From NCBI GenBank assembly GCA_900541505.1, contig UQKK01000013.1, positions 13,669-77,668 on the forward strand: 64,000 nucleotides of DNA. The letters run 5' to 3'. Of this stretch, positions 33,973 through 42,465 are shown one piece after another. The notes beneath the pieces are model-generated. The model did not search any database, was not told the origin of the DNA, and worked only from the letters and a program-made list of their open reading frames with translations. The position numbers and the translations under genes are program-made. Every line of letters begins with the position of its first letter. The stretch's first letter is position 1. This DNA comes from an uncultured Ruminococcus sp. Lineage in GTDB: Bacteria; Bacillota; Clostridia; Lachnospirales; Lachnospiraceae.

Positions 33973-34566
33973 ATGAAATATAAAAACATCATCTTTGACT
34001 TTGGAAATGTAATCGGAACGTTTAAGGCAAACTCGATTTTGAAACAATTCTGTTCTTCACAGGAGGACTTCGATACCCTCGCCTCCGTATTGTTCCGTGA
34101 ATGGCCGGCGCTGGACGCCGGAACCATTGATTATGACGAGTATGCAGAAGCCTCTATTCTTCTGCTGCCGGAGCACTTGCGGAAGACCGGGAGAGCCTTT
34201 TTTTCAGACTGGTTCGCCCATGTAGAGCCCATCCCGGCAATGTGGGATTTTGTCCGGGAACTCAAAGCACAAAACGTCTCCATTTACCTGCTCTCCAACG
34301 CTCCCACAAAATTTGCCGAGAGAGCGCCCCAAGACCATGAGATTTTAAAAGAGTTTGACGGGATTGTCTTTTCTGCTCCCATCAAGATGGCAAAACCGGC
34401 ACCGGAAATCTATCGTTACCTTTTCGACACCTTCCATCTTGCACCCTCCGAATGTTTCTTCATCGATGATACGGAAGCGAATATTTTAGCCGGCAGAGAA
34501 CTGGGAATGGACGGAATCGTCTTTACAGGAGATGTAGAAGCCGTAAAAAAAGCAGTGGGATTTTAA
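33973..34566 (+). CDS. HAD-superfamily hydrolase, YihX-like
   Basis: 197 residues. Motif I is IIFDFGNVIG (nucleophile Asp; the second acid is Gly as in YihX-type proteins), motif II is YLLSNAP, the Lys lies in KMAKPAPEIYRY and motif IV is CFFIDDTEANILAGRELG. A cap of helices follows motif I. It probably dephosphorylates a sugar phosphate. It is convergent with smpB, the two stop codons overlapping inside a shared terminator hairpin. Confidence 0.82.
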   Translation: MKYKNIIFDFGNVIGTFKANSILKQFCSSQEDFDTLASVLFREWPALDAGTIDYDEYAEASILLLPEHLRKTGRAFFSDWFAHVEPIPAMWDFVRELKAQNVSIYLLSNAPTKFAERAPQDHEILKEFDGIVFSAPIKMAKPAPEIYRYLFDTFHLAPSECFFIDDTEANILAGRELGMDGIVFTGDVEAVKKAVGF

Positions 34567-34578
34567 AATCTCCCACTG
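34553..34578. terminator. Bidirectional terminator overlapping two stop codons
   Basis: CAGTGGGA pairs with TCCCACTG around TTTTAAAATC; A-runs and T-runs lie on both sides. The HAD gene (plus) and smpB (minus) both end inside the stem-loop. Confidence 0.75.
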
Positions 34579-35030
34579 GCTTTAAATTCTCTCTGTGCTT
34601 CTCTTTTCTGGTCCTTTTTCGCGATATCCTCTCTCTTATCGTAGAGTTTCTTACCTTTTGCGAGTCCAATCTCCACCTTCACAAGGCTGTCGGAAAAGTA
34701 AACCTGAAGCGGCACCACTGTGATTCCCTTTTCCTTCATCTTGCCGTAGATTTTGTCAATCTCTTTTCTGTGAAGGAGGAGCTTGCGCACCCGCAGAGGG
34801 TCTTTATTGAAAATATTTCCTTTCTCATAAGGGCTGATGTGCATGCCGTAAATGAACATCTCGCCGTCCTCTATGCGGATGAACGCTTCTTTGATGCTGC
34901 ACTTCCCCATGCGCAGGGATTTCACTTCCGTGCCGTGCAGCACGATTCCCGCCTCATATTTTTCCAGGATAAAATAATCGTGATATGCTTTTTTATTGTT
35001 GGCTATAAGCCTGCCTTCCGTCTTCGCCAT
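34563..35030 (-). CDS. smpB: SsrA-binding protein
   Basis: 155 residues, standard SmpB: NKKAYHDYFILEKYEAGIVLHGTEVKSLRMGKCSIKEAF, GMHISPYEKGN, RKLLLHRKEIDKIYGK, and the C-terminal basic tail GLAKGKKLYDKREDIAKKD. It binds tmRNA and rescues stalled ribosomes. It lies 14 bp after rnr, the usual secG-rnr-smpB order of Firmicutes. No ssrA gene is seen in the window. Confidence 0.97.
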   Translation of the reverse strand: MAKTEGRLIANNKKAYHDYFILEKYEAGIVLHGTEVKSLRMGKCSIKEAFIRIEDGEMFIYGMHISPYEKGNIFNKDPLRVRKLLLHRKEIDKIYGKMKEKGITVVPLQVYFSDSLVKVEIGLAKGKKLYDKREDIAKKDQKREAQREFKASGRF

Positions 35031-35044
35031 CTTTCTCCCTCATT

Positions 35045-37183
35045 TCAATCGTCATATTCCTGTCCGTCCTCAGCGAACTCAAAATCCACTGTCCTCTGGA
35101 GCCTGTCCGCTCCGATGACCCGTACCCGCACGAGCTGCCCCAGCTTATACACATGATGGGTGTGCACGCCAATCAACTCATACTGTTCCTCCCAGTATTC
35201 ATAGTGGTCGTCTCTCATATTTGTCACATGCACAAGCCCTTCCACTGTATTGGGAAGCTCCACATAGGCGCCCCATTTCGTGATACCGGAAATCACACCC
35301 TCGTACTCCTCCCCGATACGGCTCTGCATGTATTCCACTTTCTTCAGCTTCACAGTCTCCCGCTCGGCTTCCTCGGCGCGCCGCTCCCGCTCACTGGTCT
35401 GAAGCGCTACCTCAGGGAGGATTTTCTCATAATGCTCTGCCCTCTTGGGCGTCATCCTTCCCCGTATCGTCTCTTTGATGATACGGTGTATCTGCAAATC
35501 GGGATACCGCCGTATGGGAGAGGTAAAATGCGTATAGTACTTTGCCGCCAGCCCGAAATGTCCGGTGTTCTCAGGCGTATATCTCGCCTGTTTCATAGAG
35601 CGAAGGGCAAGCCTGCTGATGAGACTCTCCTCCGGCGTACCTTCCACTTTCCCTAAAAGCTTCTGTACCTCCTTGGGACGCACCTCATTCCCCACATGGA
35701 TGTGATAGCCGAAATTGTTGATAAACGTGCTCAGCTTCTTAATCTTCTCCTCGTCCGGCGCTTCGTGTGTCCGGTAGAGAAAGGGCACCTCCCTCCAGAA
35801 ATACTCCTCCGCCACCGTCTCATTGGCGAGCAGCATAAAGTCCTCGATTATCTTTGTCGCCACATTGCGGTCATAAGGTCTGATATCCTGGGGCTTTCCA
35901 TTTTCATCGAGTATGATTTTCGTCTCCGGGAAATCAAAGTCTATAGAACCTCTGGCGTGGCGGCGCTTCCGCAAAATGGAAGACAACTGCGCCATCCGCT
36001 CAAACATGGGCACCAATTCCCGGTAGCGCACTCTCTCCTGCGCCGTCTCATCCTCCAAAATCTTCGCCACAACGGTATAGGTCATGCGCTCATCCACACA
36101 GATGACCGTCTCCGCTATCTGATGGTCGATGACCTCCCCTTTGGGATTCACTGTCATGATACAGGACAGCGCCAAACGATTTTCGCCCGCGTTCAGAGAA
36201 CAGATGCCATTGGAGAGCTTATGCGGCAGCATGGGAATGACCCGGTCCGCCAGATAAACGCTCGTTCCTCTCTTTTGCGCCTCCCTGTCCAGAGCGCTCT
36301 TCTCCTGCACATAATTCGCCACATCCGCGATATGGACGCCCAGCCGGTAATTCTCTCCCTCAAGCGTAAGAGAGACCGCATCGTCCAAATCCTTGGCATC
36401 CTCCCCGTCAATGGTCACCATCTGCCAGTCCCGCAAATCCAGCCTGCCCGCCATGTCCGCCTCACTGACGTCCTTTCCCACGCGCACTGCCTGGTTTAAT
36501 ACCTTTTCAGGAAATTCTACCGGAAGGTCATATCCTTTCACGATAGACATAATGTCCGTGCCCGGGTCGTTGATATGTCCGATGATTTCTACAATCTCCC
36601 CTTCCGGCTTCATATCCTGTCCCCCGTAGGAGGTCAGCTCCACAACAACCTTGTGCCCGTCCATGGCTCCCTTTTCTTTCCCTGCGGGGATATAGATATC
36701 CTTCAAAAGCCTCTGGTTATCCGGGCGTACAAACCCGAAATTTTTGCACTTCTCATACAGCCCTACAACCTTCGCCGTGCCGTGGGAGAGAATTTTGACA
36801 ATCTTTCCTTCCCGGCGGCGTCCTTCCGGCGCGTTTACGATGATAAACTCCACCTCATCGCCCTGAAACGCCCCGCCGATATTTTCCTCGGAGATGAACA
36901 CATCTTCCTCTTCATTCTCCTGTATGACAAAGCCGAATCCCCTGACGTTCGCCTGAAATGTCCCGGTCAGCCGCTTTGTGCCGCCCTTGGAGTACTTTCC
37001 CTTTTTAGAAACAGAAATCCTGCCTTCCTCCACCAAAGCGTCAAGCACTTCTTTTAACTCCTGCCTCTGCTCCCTCGGTATCTGGAGCACAGCGGCAATC
37101 TCTTTTATTTTCATAGGCACATAAAAGTCGTCGCAGATAAATCCGTAAATGACCTTTTTGCGCTTCTCAAATGTCTCGTCCAT
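35045..37183 (-). CDS. rnr: Ribonuclease R
   Basis: 712 residues with N-terminal winged-helix and cold-shock domains, the RNB catalytic domain (TIDGEDAKDLDDAVSL with the metal-binding Asp cluster, GVHIADVANYV, LPHKLSNGICSLNAGENRLALSC, TSPIRRYPDLQIHR) and a C-terminal S1 domain (EYEGVISGITKWGAYVELPNTVEGLVHV). A 3'-5' exonuclease for structured RNA and trans-translation substrates, in keeping with smpB next door. Confidence 0.96.
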   Translation of the reverse strand: MDETFEKRKKVIYGFICDDFYVPMKIKEIAAVLQIPREQRQELKEVLDALVEEGRISVSKKGKYSKGGTKRLTGTFQANVRGFGFVIQENEEEDVFISEENIGGAFQGDEVEFIIVNAPEGRRREGKIVKILSHGTAKVVGLYEKCKNFGFVRPDNQRLLKDIYIPAGKEKGAMDGHKVVVELTSYGGQDMKPEGEIVEIIGHINDPGTDIMSIVKGYDLPVEFPEKVLNQAVRVGKDVSEADMAGRLDLRDWQMVTIDGEDAKDLDDAVSLTLEGENYRLGVHIADVANYVQEKSALDREAQKRGTSVYLADRVIPMLPHKLSNGICSLNAGENRLALSCIMTVNPKGEVIDHQIAETVICVDERMTYTVVAKILEDETAQERVRYRELVPMFERMAQLSSILRKRRHARGSIDFDFPETKIILDENGKPQDIRPYDRNVATKIIEDFMLLANETVAEEYFWREVPFLYRTHEAPDEEKIKKLSTFINNFGYHIHVGNEVRPKEVQKLLGKVEGTPEESLISRLALRSMKQARYTPENTGHFGLAAKYYTHFTSPIRRYPDLQIHRIIKETIRGRMTPKRAEHYEKILPEVALQTSERERRAEEAERETVKLKKVEYMQSRIGEEYEGVISGITKWGAYVELPNTVEGLVHVTNMRDDHYEYWEEQYELIGVHTHHVYKLGQLVRVRVIGADRLQRTVDFEFAEDGQEYDD

Positions 37184-37200
37184 AAGTCAACCTTTCCTGT

Positions 37201-37412
37201 GATAATTCTGCCCGGAGGGCTTTTTTATATCACAGGTTCACCCTGTGATAAGATAAAGTGGGCAAGCCTGCTTCAAGTCCACTCCCCCTTAATTTCCAGG
37301 GGCTTGAACACTTTGTGCGCCGCCGCAATACCGCAAAGCGGTAATATACCTTATTGCGGCGTGTGCATCCTGCCCGGAGGGCTTTTTATATCACAGGTTT
37401 ACCCTGTGATAT
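37201..37412. repeat. Structured intergenic repeat element, copy 1
   Basis: Between secG and rnr. A core (37255-37390) starting AAAGTGGGCAAGCC and ending GCCCGGAGGGCTTTTTAT matches the element at 39951-40078. Here the core is flanked on both sides by CTGCCCGGAGGGCTTTTT followed by ATATCACAGGTTYACC and GGTGATA-type palindromes (CACAGG/CCTGTG). Stems include GCCGCAATA/TATTGCGGC and AAGTGTT/CACTTTG arms. No peptide. A mobile or RNA element is possible. Confidence 0.65.
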
Positions 37413-37413
37413 A

Positions 37414-37447
37414 AAAAAACACCCTATATCATCTGTATAGAGTGTTT
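37414..37447 (-). terminator. Terminator of secG
   Basis: On the minus strand ACACTCTATA pairs with TATAGGGTGT and is followed by TTTTTTTA, 16 bp after the secG stop. Confidence 0.8.
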
Positions 37448-37462
37448 TGTCATTTTCTCTTC

Positions 37463-37705
37463 TTAGTTAAATACACCCAGGTTCAACACCAGCGCCAGAA
37501 CAATGAACAGCACAGCGATAAACTTTGTCGCCTTCACGAGTGCGCCCTCCATGGAACGCCCCTTGTTCTGTCCCCAGTATGTATCCGCCGCGCCGCTGAT
37601 GGTTCCGAGTCCGGCTGATTTACCTTCCTGAAGAAGAATCACCGCTGATAATGCAATACAATCTATAACAAATACAATCGTCAAAACTATTTTTAAAATA
37701 TCCAT
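37463..37705 (-). CDS. secG: Preprotein translocase subunit SecG
   Basis: 80 residues, two transmembrane helices around LLQEGKSAGLGTISGAADTYWGQNKGRSMEG, the SecG signature loop. It assists SecYEG in protein export. ATG 37705 follows AGGAGGTG; an upstream start would put the ribosome site inside the gene. Confidence 0.95.
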   Translation of the reverse strand: MDILKIVLTIVFVIDCIALSAVILLQEGKSAGLGTISGAADTYWGQNKGRSMEGALVKATKFIAVLFIVLALVLNLGVFN

Positions 37706-37747
37706 CCTTACACCTCCTGTGGATAAACCTCTCATATTTTACCACAG

Positions 37748-39388
37748 TTACGCCCTGTTTGCAACTATTTTCTCCTTTATCCACTCGGTGTGCCGCATCC
37801 GGAAATACGGCAGTCCCTGAGACTGTTCCCCCATGGATGCCAGCAGACTGATTTTTCCCTTTTCTATGCCGCACGCCCTTGCGATAAAATTCTGGGAGGT
37901 CTTAAGATATTGTATCTTTCCATATTTAAGTATAACCGACTGCCGTCCGAAATATCCGCGGGTTATCTTTAAAAATCCATCGTTCAGCCCAATACCCGCC
38001 GTCCTGTACCACAGCACCATCCCCAGCAGAATACACAGGATAAGGACTCCTGCCCCGAGCCAAATCCACAATATATGACGTTCCAGCACCATGCAGCAGA
38101 TAAGTGCGGCTGCTCCAATCACCCCCGTCCAGAGACACAGAGGAAGCATCCAGACCGCCCACACTGCCGCCGGAGCCCTCTCAATCCTGGCTGCCGCTGA
38201 ATCTGCAAATTCCGGCAAAAGGAGCCGCAAATGTCCTTCCATCTGCCCGTAACTTCCATACAGCACAAGAAATGCCTTTTGATTCGCCTCGTCATTCATT
38301 CCCACATTGATAACTTCCACCATGTATTTTCCTGCCAGCCTTGCCAGAAAGGTCTGGCGGATTTTCAGAGCCTGAATCTTATCGACAGGAATTGTATATG
38401 CCACCTTTTTCAAAAATCCATAACGGATATAGATTTTATCCTTCTCCCTCTTGGCACGGAAGTCATAGTAATGTACAAATCCTTTCACAATATCCCAAAG
38501 TGCAGAGAAAACAATCGATGCGGCAATAAAAATACTGATAAGCATTCCCAGCACAGTCTCTGCGGAGCCCGGATTTCTCACAATCCCGATGATTGTCGCA
38601 GCAGCGCCAACTCCACCCGCAATGACAATGCAGAGCGAGAAGATGTTTATGGAGAACAGCCCGTGCACAAAAAGAGCCCCGAAATCCGCCCGAACATCAT
38701 ATGATTCTTCAGGCCAGTCTCCTTCCCAGACATTCCCGCCCGTGTCAGCTTTATCATTCACAGCAGACGGACCGCCGCCTGAAGCCATCGCTCCCACTCC
38801 ATCGGGCTCGCTGTTTCGCAAGGTTCTCCCTTCCTCATATGCCTTCATAATCCGTGCGAGCTGTCCGCAGAATGCCTCCGCCTCTCTTTTCTTAAGCAGG
38901 ATTTTCACATCCGTCTTATCCGCGGTGGAAAGACTGTTGGTGTCCAGCTTGACTTTGCACGTTCCCAGCAGCATCTCAAACAGATTCTGCTCTGTATTGA
39001 TATTGGAAATATTTTTGATGCCAATCGTGTGTTTTTTGCGGTTCACTGTATTGCGCTCAATCACAATCGCGTTTTCCTGTATGGAAATACGGGTTTTCGC
39101 CCACACAAACAGATTTCTGCCTATGATGAATGCCAGCACAAGCAGGCACACAAGCGCTCCAATAATAACGCCTCCTTCTTTCAGGAAATCAAAACTCGCA
39201 TCTTTTAGCCTGTCCACATTCTGCGCCAGAGCGCTGACCGCCATGATAAGCAGAATATAGAAAAAGCTCCCCATCTGTTCCGCCACAATAGAAATATGGT
39301 TGCGAAATCCCTTTTTGCTGTCCGGGGAGCCTTGTTGTTTCATCCTTTCTTCCCTTTCCGTCATTTTCTTCATCCGTCTGTCCCTCAC
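37748..39388 (-). CDS. Membrane protein with bacterial PH domains (YdbT-like)
   Basis: 546 residues. Several membrane segments alternate with bPH2 (DUF304) domains: WAKTRISIQENAIVIERNTVNRKKHTIGIKNISNINTEQNLFEMLLGTCKVKLDT, and IYIRYGFLKKVAYTIPVDKIQALKIRQTFLARLAGKYMVEV. The probable GTG start overlaps the stop of the preceding gene (GTGA), so it is coupled to the smaller PH protein. The pair resembles ydbS-ydbT of Bacillus, linked to resistance to certain bacteriocins. Molecular function unknown. Confidence 0.8.
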   Translation of the reverse strand: MRDRRMKKMTEREERMKQQGSPDSKKGFRNHISIVAEQMGSFFYILLIMAVSALAQNVDRLKDASFDFLKEGGVIIGALVCLLVLAFIIGRNLFVWAKTRISIQENAIVIERNTVNRKKHTIGIKNISNINTEQNLFEMLLGTCKVKLDTNSLSTADKTDVKILLKKREAEAFCGQLARIMKAYEEGRTLRNSEPDGVGAMASGGGPSAVNDKADTGGNVWEGDWPEESYDVRADFGALFVHGLFSINIFSLCIVIAGGVGAAATIIGIVRNPGSAETVLGMLISIFIAASIVFSALWDIVKGFVHYYDFRAKREKDKIYIRYGFLKKVAYTIPVDKIQALKIRQTFLARLAGKYMVEVINVGMNDEANQKAFLVLYGSYGQMEGHLRLLLPEFADSAAARIERAPAAVWAVWMLPLCLWTGVIGAAALICCMVLERHILWIWLGAGVLILCILLGMVLWYRTAGIGLNDGFLKITRGYFGRQSVILKYGKIQYLKTSQNFIARACGIEKGKISLLASMGEQSQGLPYFRMRHTEWIKEKIVANRA

Positions 39389-39876
39389 GCCTCATTTGCC
39401 GCGCGGCTCTTTTCCTCGACCGCAATCTCATTGATACGCCGGCGCAGAGATTCCGCAATCTGCTCCGCCTTCTCCTCCTCTAAAAAGGAAATGGTAACGT
39501 CTCCCCCGCCTGTGGTCACGACCACCTTCGCCACTTTAAAAATCTGGTCAATAGGACCTTTGGCAGTCTGCAATTTATGTAACCTCTCAATGGGAACAAT
39601 ATTTCGCTTCACAAACAAATATCCTTCCCGGATGTCAATACACTCCTCGTTGATGCTGTATCGATATCTGTAATAGCGGAAATACGGGCTGATGAATCCA
39701 TCTAATAAAATGAGTATCACCAATATCAGGGAAATCACCTTTCCCAGCCCGATATTCTTTGGAAAAATCCAGAAATAATTCACTGCGGCAATGATTGCAA
39801 GCACAATCACACATGCCACCGCTCCCGCCGCGTACATACAGCCAAGCGCCCGTTTTGACAGCTTTTCGTATACCAT
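39385..39876 (-). CDS. Small membrane PH-domain protein (YdbS-like)
   Basis: About 163 residues. Two N-terminal transmembrane helices (GAVACVIVLAIIAAVNYFWIF, ISLILVILILLDGFISPYF) precede a bPH2 domain YRYRYSINEECIDIREGYLFVKRNIVPIERLHKLQTAKGPIDQIFKVAKVVVTTGGGDV. ATG 39876 is 7 bp from AAGGAG, better than 39882. Coupled by a 4-bp overlap to the larger PH protein. Confidence 0.8.
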   Translation of the reverse strand: MVYEKLSKRALGCMYAAGAVACVIVLAIIAAVNYFWIFPKNIGLGKVISLILVILILLDGFISPYFRYYRYRYSINEECIDIREGYLFVKRNIVPIERLHKLQTAKGPIDQIFKVAKVVVTTGGGDVTISFLEEEKAEQIAESLRRRINEIAVEEKSRAANEA

Positions 39877-39950
39877 CTTCATACTCCTTTATATAGCCGA
39901 TTTTCTTCATCGTACCATATGGAGTAAGTCAGGTCAAACTCTATTTAAAC

Positions 39951-40078
39951 AAAGTGGGCAAGCCCACTTCAGTCCCCCTCATACATGAGGGGCTTTCCCA
40001 CTTTGTGCGCCGAGCGCAGTCGCTCTAGCGACATGTTACCTCATGCGCTCGTGTGCATTTCGCCCGGAGGGCTTTTTA
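39951..40078. repeat. Structured intergenic repeat element, copy 2
   Basis: Shares with 37255-37390 the sequence AAAGTGGGCAAGCC, a GGGGCTT arm, CACTTTGTGCGCCG, an AGCG-N-ATNTTACCT segment, CGTGTGCAT and GCCCGGAGGGCTTTTTAT. The palindromic arms differ in sequence but pair within each copy (GAGCGCAG/… ATGCGCTC), as if structure were conserved. It is followed by TTTTATAGGAAATT and its exact complement AATTTCCTATAAAA (40,078-40,113). Confidence 0.65.
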
Positions 40079-40112
40079 TTTTATAGGAAATTAGAAGGAA
40101 TTTCCTATAAAA

Positions 40113-40134
40113 TAACCGGAGCAGTCACGCTCCG
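40113..40134 (-). terminator. Terminator overlapping the stop codon of the enolase paralogue
   Basis: On the minus strand CCGGAGC(GTGACT)GCTCCGG followed by TTATTTTAT; the loop contains the TGA stop. Confidence 0.7.
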
Positions 40135-41432
40135 GCTTCCTCCTCAATACGCAGAAGGCGGTTATATTTGGCAATGCGCTCCATACCGGCAGGTGCCCCT
40201 GCCCTGATATATTCCGCATGGAACGCCACCGCGATGTCCGCAATCAATGTATTTTCTGTCTCACCCGGACTGTGGGAGAGCATTACTTTATATCCCGCGC
40301 TCTTCGCTGTTTTTATGGCGTGGAAAATCTCGCTCAGCGTGCCCGCCTCGTGCAGTCTTATGACTGCGGCGTTCGCTGTTCTGCTTAGAATCCCTCTCTC
40401 TATTTGCCGTACATTAGAGGAAAACAGCGTTCCGCCCGCTATCGTGTGTTGTTCTCCCAGTTCTTCCATCAGATGGTCCCATCCTTTCCAGTCGTCAGCT
40501 CCCAGCGGGTCCTGGATGAAGCAGATGGGAAACTCCCCCAGCAATTCCTCGCAGTATTCTGTCATTTCCCGCGCACTTCTTAGGATATGCTGCCCCTTCA
40601 TCCTGCTTTCCCCCGGAAATTCATACATCCTGCGGTCCTCCCGATAAAGCCCCTGCGCACCGATATCCAGCGCGATAAAAATATCCGTTCCCCAGACATA
40701 ATCCGTTCTTTCTGCCGCCTCTTTTATCAGCTTCAGCGCTTCTTTTACATCCGGCAAATCCGGCATAAATCCGCCGCTTTCCCCTGTCTCTGCGGACAGT
40801 TTGTTTTCTCTTAATATGTCCTTTACTATGTGGTAAATTTCTGTACAGATTCTAAGCCGTTCCCGGAAATTTTTCGACCTTCCGGGGACAAGCATGATTT
40901 CCTGTATATCAAGTGCGTTTTTGTTATGAGCTCCGCCTTCCAAGGCTGACATCACAGGAATCGGCATCTCTCCCGCATTGGTCCCTCCCAGATAGCGGTA
41001 GAGGGGCATATGAAGCGCCTGTGCCGCCGCGTTCGCCGCAGCCATAGACACTCCCAGGAGTGTGTTTGCACCCAGATTCCTCTTATCCCTGCTCCCGTCT
41101 GTCTTTGCCAGCAGCCTGTCCAATCCTGCCTGGTCGAACACATTCCAGCCTATCACCGCCTGCGCCACCTGCTCATTTACATTTCCCACCGCACGTTCTA
41201 CACCTCGTCCTAAGTACCTTGTCTCCTTATCCCAAAGCTGCACTGCCGCCTTATCCGCAGAGCCTTTGGCTTTGTATCCTGATATTTTATCCGGCAGACT
41301 TCCCGATGGAACGGCAGCTCTGCCTATGGTCTCCTCTTCTATCAGCACCTCTGCTTCCAGTGCCGGATTACCTCCGGAATCCAGAATTTCTCTCGCGTAT
41401 ATGTCCCGAATCGGTAAATAGCGATACATCAT
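40125..41432 (-). CDS. Enolase paralogue with degenerate active site
   Basis: 435 residues aligned over the full length of enolase (AREILDSGGNP, GVSMAAANAAA, GETENTLIADIA, ERIAKYNRLLRIEEE). Many catalytic residues are changed. The GASTG loop is GSLPD. The GDEGGF acid is Ser219. Of the three metal ligands Asp256 remains but the IEDP Glu is Gln307 and the GDD Asp is Gly334. The catalytic Lys is Arg359, the SHRSG Arg is Ser388 and the KTG Lys is Arg410, while His387 is kept. Normal phosphopyruvate hydratase activity is unlikely. It has its own ribosome site and terminator and no frameshift, so the protein is probably made. A housekeeping enolase should exist elsewhere. Confidence 0.8.
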   Translation of the reverse strand: MMYRYLPIRDIYAREILDSGGNPALEAEVLIEEETIGRAAVPSGSLPDKISGYKAKGSADKAAVQLWDKETRYLGRGVERAVGNVNEQVAQAVIGWNVFDQAGLDRLLAKTDGSRDKRNLGANTLLGVSMAAANAAAQALHMPLYRYLGGTNAGEMPIPVMSALEGGAHNKNALDIQEIMLVPGRSKNFRERLRICTEIYHIVKDILRENKLSAETGESGGFMPDLPDVKEALKLIKEAAERTDYVWGTDIFIALDIGAQGLYREDRRMYEFPGESRMKGQHILRSAREMTEYCEELLGEFPICFIQDPLGADDWKGWDHLMEELGEQHTIAGGTLFSSNVRQIERGILSRTANAAVIRLHEAGTLSEIFHAIKTAKSAGYKVMLSHSPGETENTLIADIAVAFHAEYIRAGAPAGMERIAKYNRLLRIEEEAGA

Positions 41433-41603
41433 TTTTTCCTCCTTTTGCGAGGTTAGTATTTCCCGATATATGCCGCTTAATGCGTTGACTTTTCGCGTCT
41501 GCCACGTTACAATTCGATTAAAGCGGCAGGTCCGTTTTTAAGCGCTGGCAAGCCGCCGGGAACAGACAGATATCTTTTGTGATAGATAAAGGAGGCTTTG
41601 CGG

Positions 41604-42446
41604 ATGAAAGAAAAATCCCGTCATTTTCTGCTGCTTACCGTAAGTACACTCATCATGGCTGCCGGAACCTATTTTTTCAAATTCACCAATAATTTTACAT
41701 TCGGCGGAATCACCGGTCTCGCCGTCCTTGTCGCAAAGACCGGAGTCTTATCTGCCAGTGATTTCACCTTCATCATGAATATGCTTCTGCTCGCCATAGG
41801 CTTTTTTGTACTGGGAAGAAAATTTACAGCTAAGACTGCTTACTGCAGTATCCTCTTATCCGTCTCGCTGTCTGTGCTGGAGCGCGCCTTTCCCATGGCT
41901 CGCCCGCTCACCAATGAGCCCATGCTGGAACTCTGTTTTGCCATTGCTCTGCCTGCCCTGGGGTCAGCCATCCTTTTTAATATCGGCTCTTCCAGCGGCG
42001 GCACGGATATCATCGCCATGATACTCAAAAAGTATTCCAGCTTTGACATCGGCAGAGCACTTTTGCTGACGGACCTTCTGATTACCATCGCAGGCTGCTT
42101 TGTATTTGACATTGAGACAGGACTGTACTCCTTTTTAGGGCTTGCCATCCGCTCTTTCATGATTGACAACTTCATTGAGAGTTTCAACCTGTCCAAATAT
42201 TTTAACGTGGTATGCGACCACCCGCAGCCTGTCTGTGATTTCATTGTCCATACACTCAAGCGCAGCGCCACTATCTGCCATGCGCAGGGCGCCTTTTCTG
42301 GAAAGGATAAATACATTGTCTTTACCGCACTGAACCGCCCGCAGGCAGTCCGCCTGCGTAATTACATTAAGGAGACACAGCCGGAAGCCTTTATCCTGAT
42401 TTCCAACACCAGCGAAATCATCGGCAAAGGATTCCACAGTATTTAA
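41604..42446 (+). CDS. YitT-family membrane protein
   Basis: About 280 residues. Five to six transmembrane helices with the DUF161 loops NNFTFGGITGLAVLV and IGSSSGGTDIIAMIL, then a C-terminal cytoplasmic DUF2179 domain (GAFSGKDKYIVFTALNRPQAVRLRNYIKETQPEAFILISNTSEIIGKGF). ATG 41604 follows AAAGGAGG at good spacing. A transporter role is suspected for the family. It precedes topB by 19 bp on the same strand. Confidence 0.85.
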   Translation: MKEKSRHFLLLTVSTLIMAAGTYFFKFTNNFTFGGITGLAVLVAKTGVLSASDFTFIMNMLLLAIGFFVLGRKFTAKTAYCSILLSVSLSVLERAFPMARPLTNEPMLELCFAIALPALGSAILFNIGSSSGGTDIIAMILKKYSSFDIGRALLLTDLLITIAGCFVFDIETGLYSFLGLAIRSFMIDNFIESFNLSKYFNVVCDHPQPVCDFIVHTLKRSATICHAQGAFSGKDKYIVFTALNRPQAVRLRNYIKETQPEAFILISNTSEIIGKGFHSI

Positions 42447-42465
42447 ATAAAAGGAGACCTCATTT

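Noticed and set aside
37199..37414. 71-codon plus-strand frame between rnr and secG
   Set aside because: Lies wholly in the palindromic repeat and repeats its own sequence; no ribosome site.
40125..41432. Housekeeping enolase
   Set aside because: Too many catalytic and metal-binding residues are replaced.
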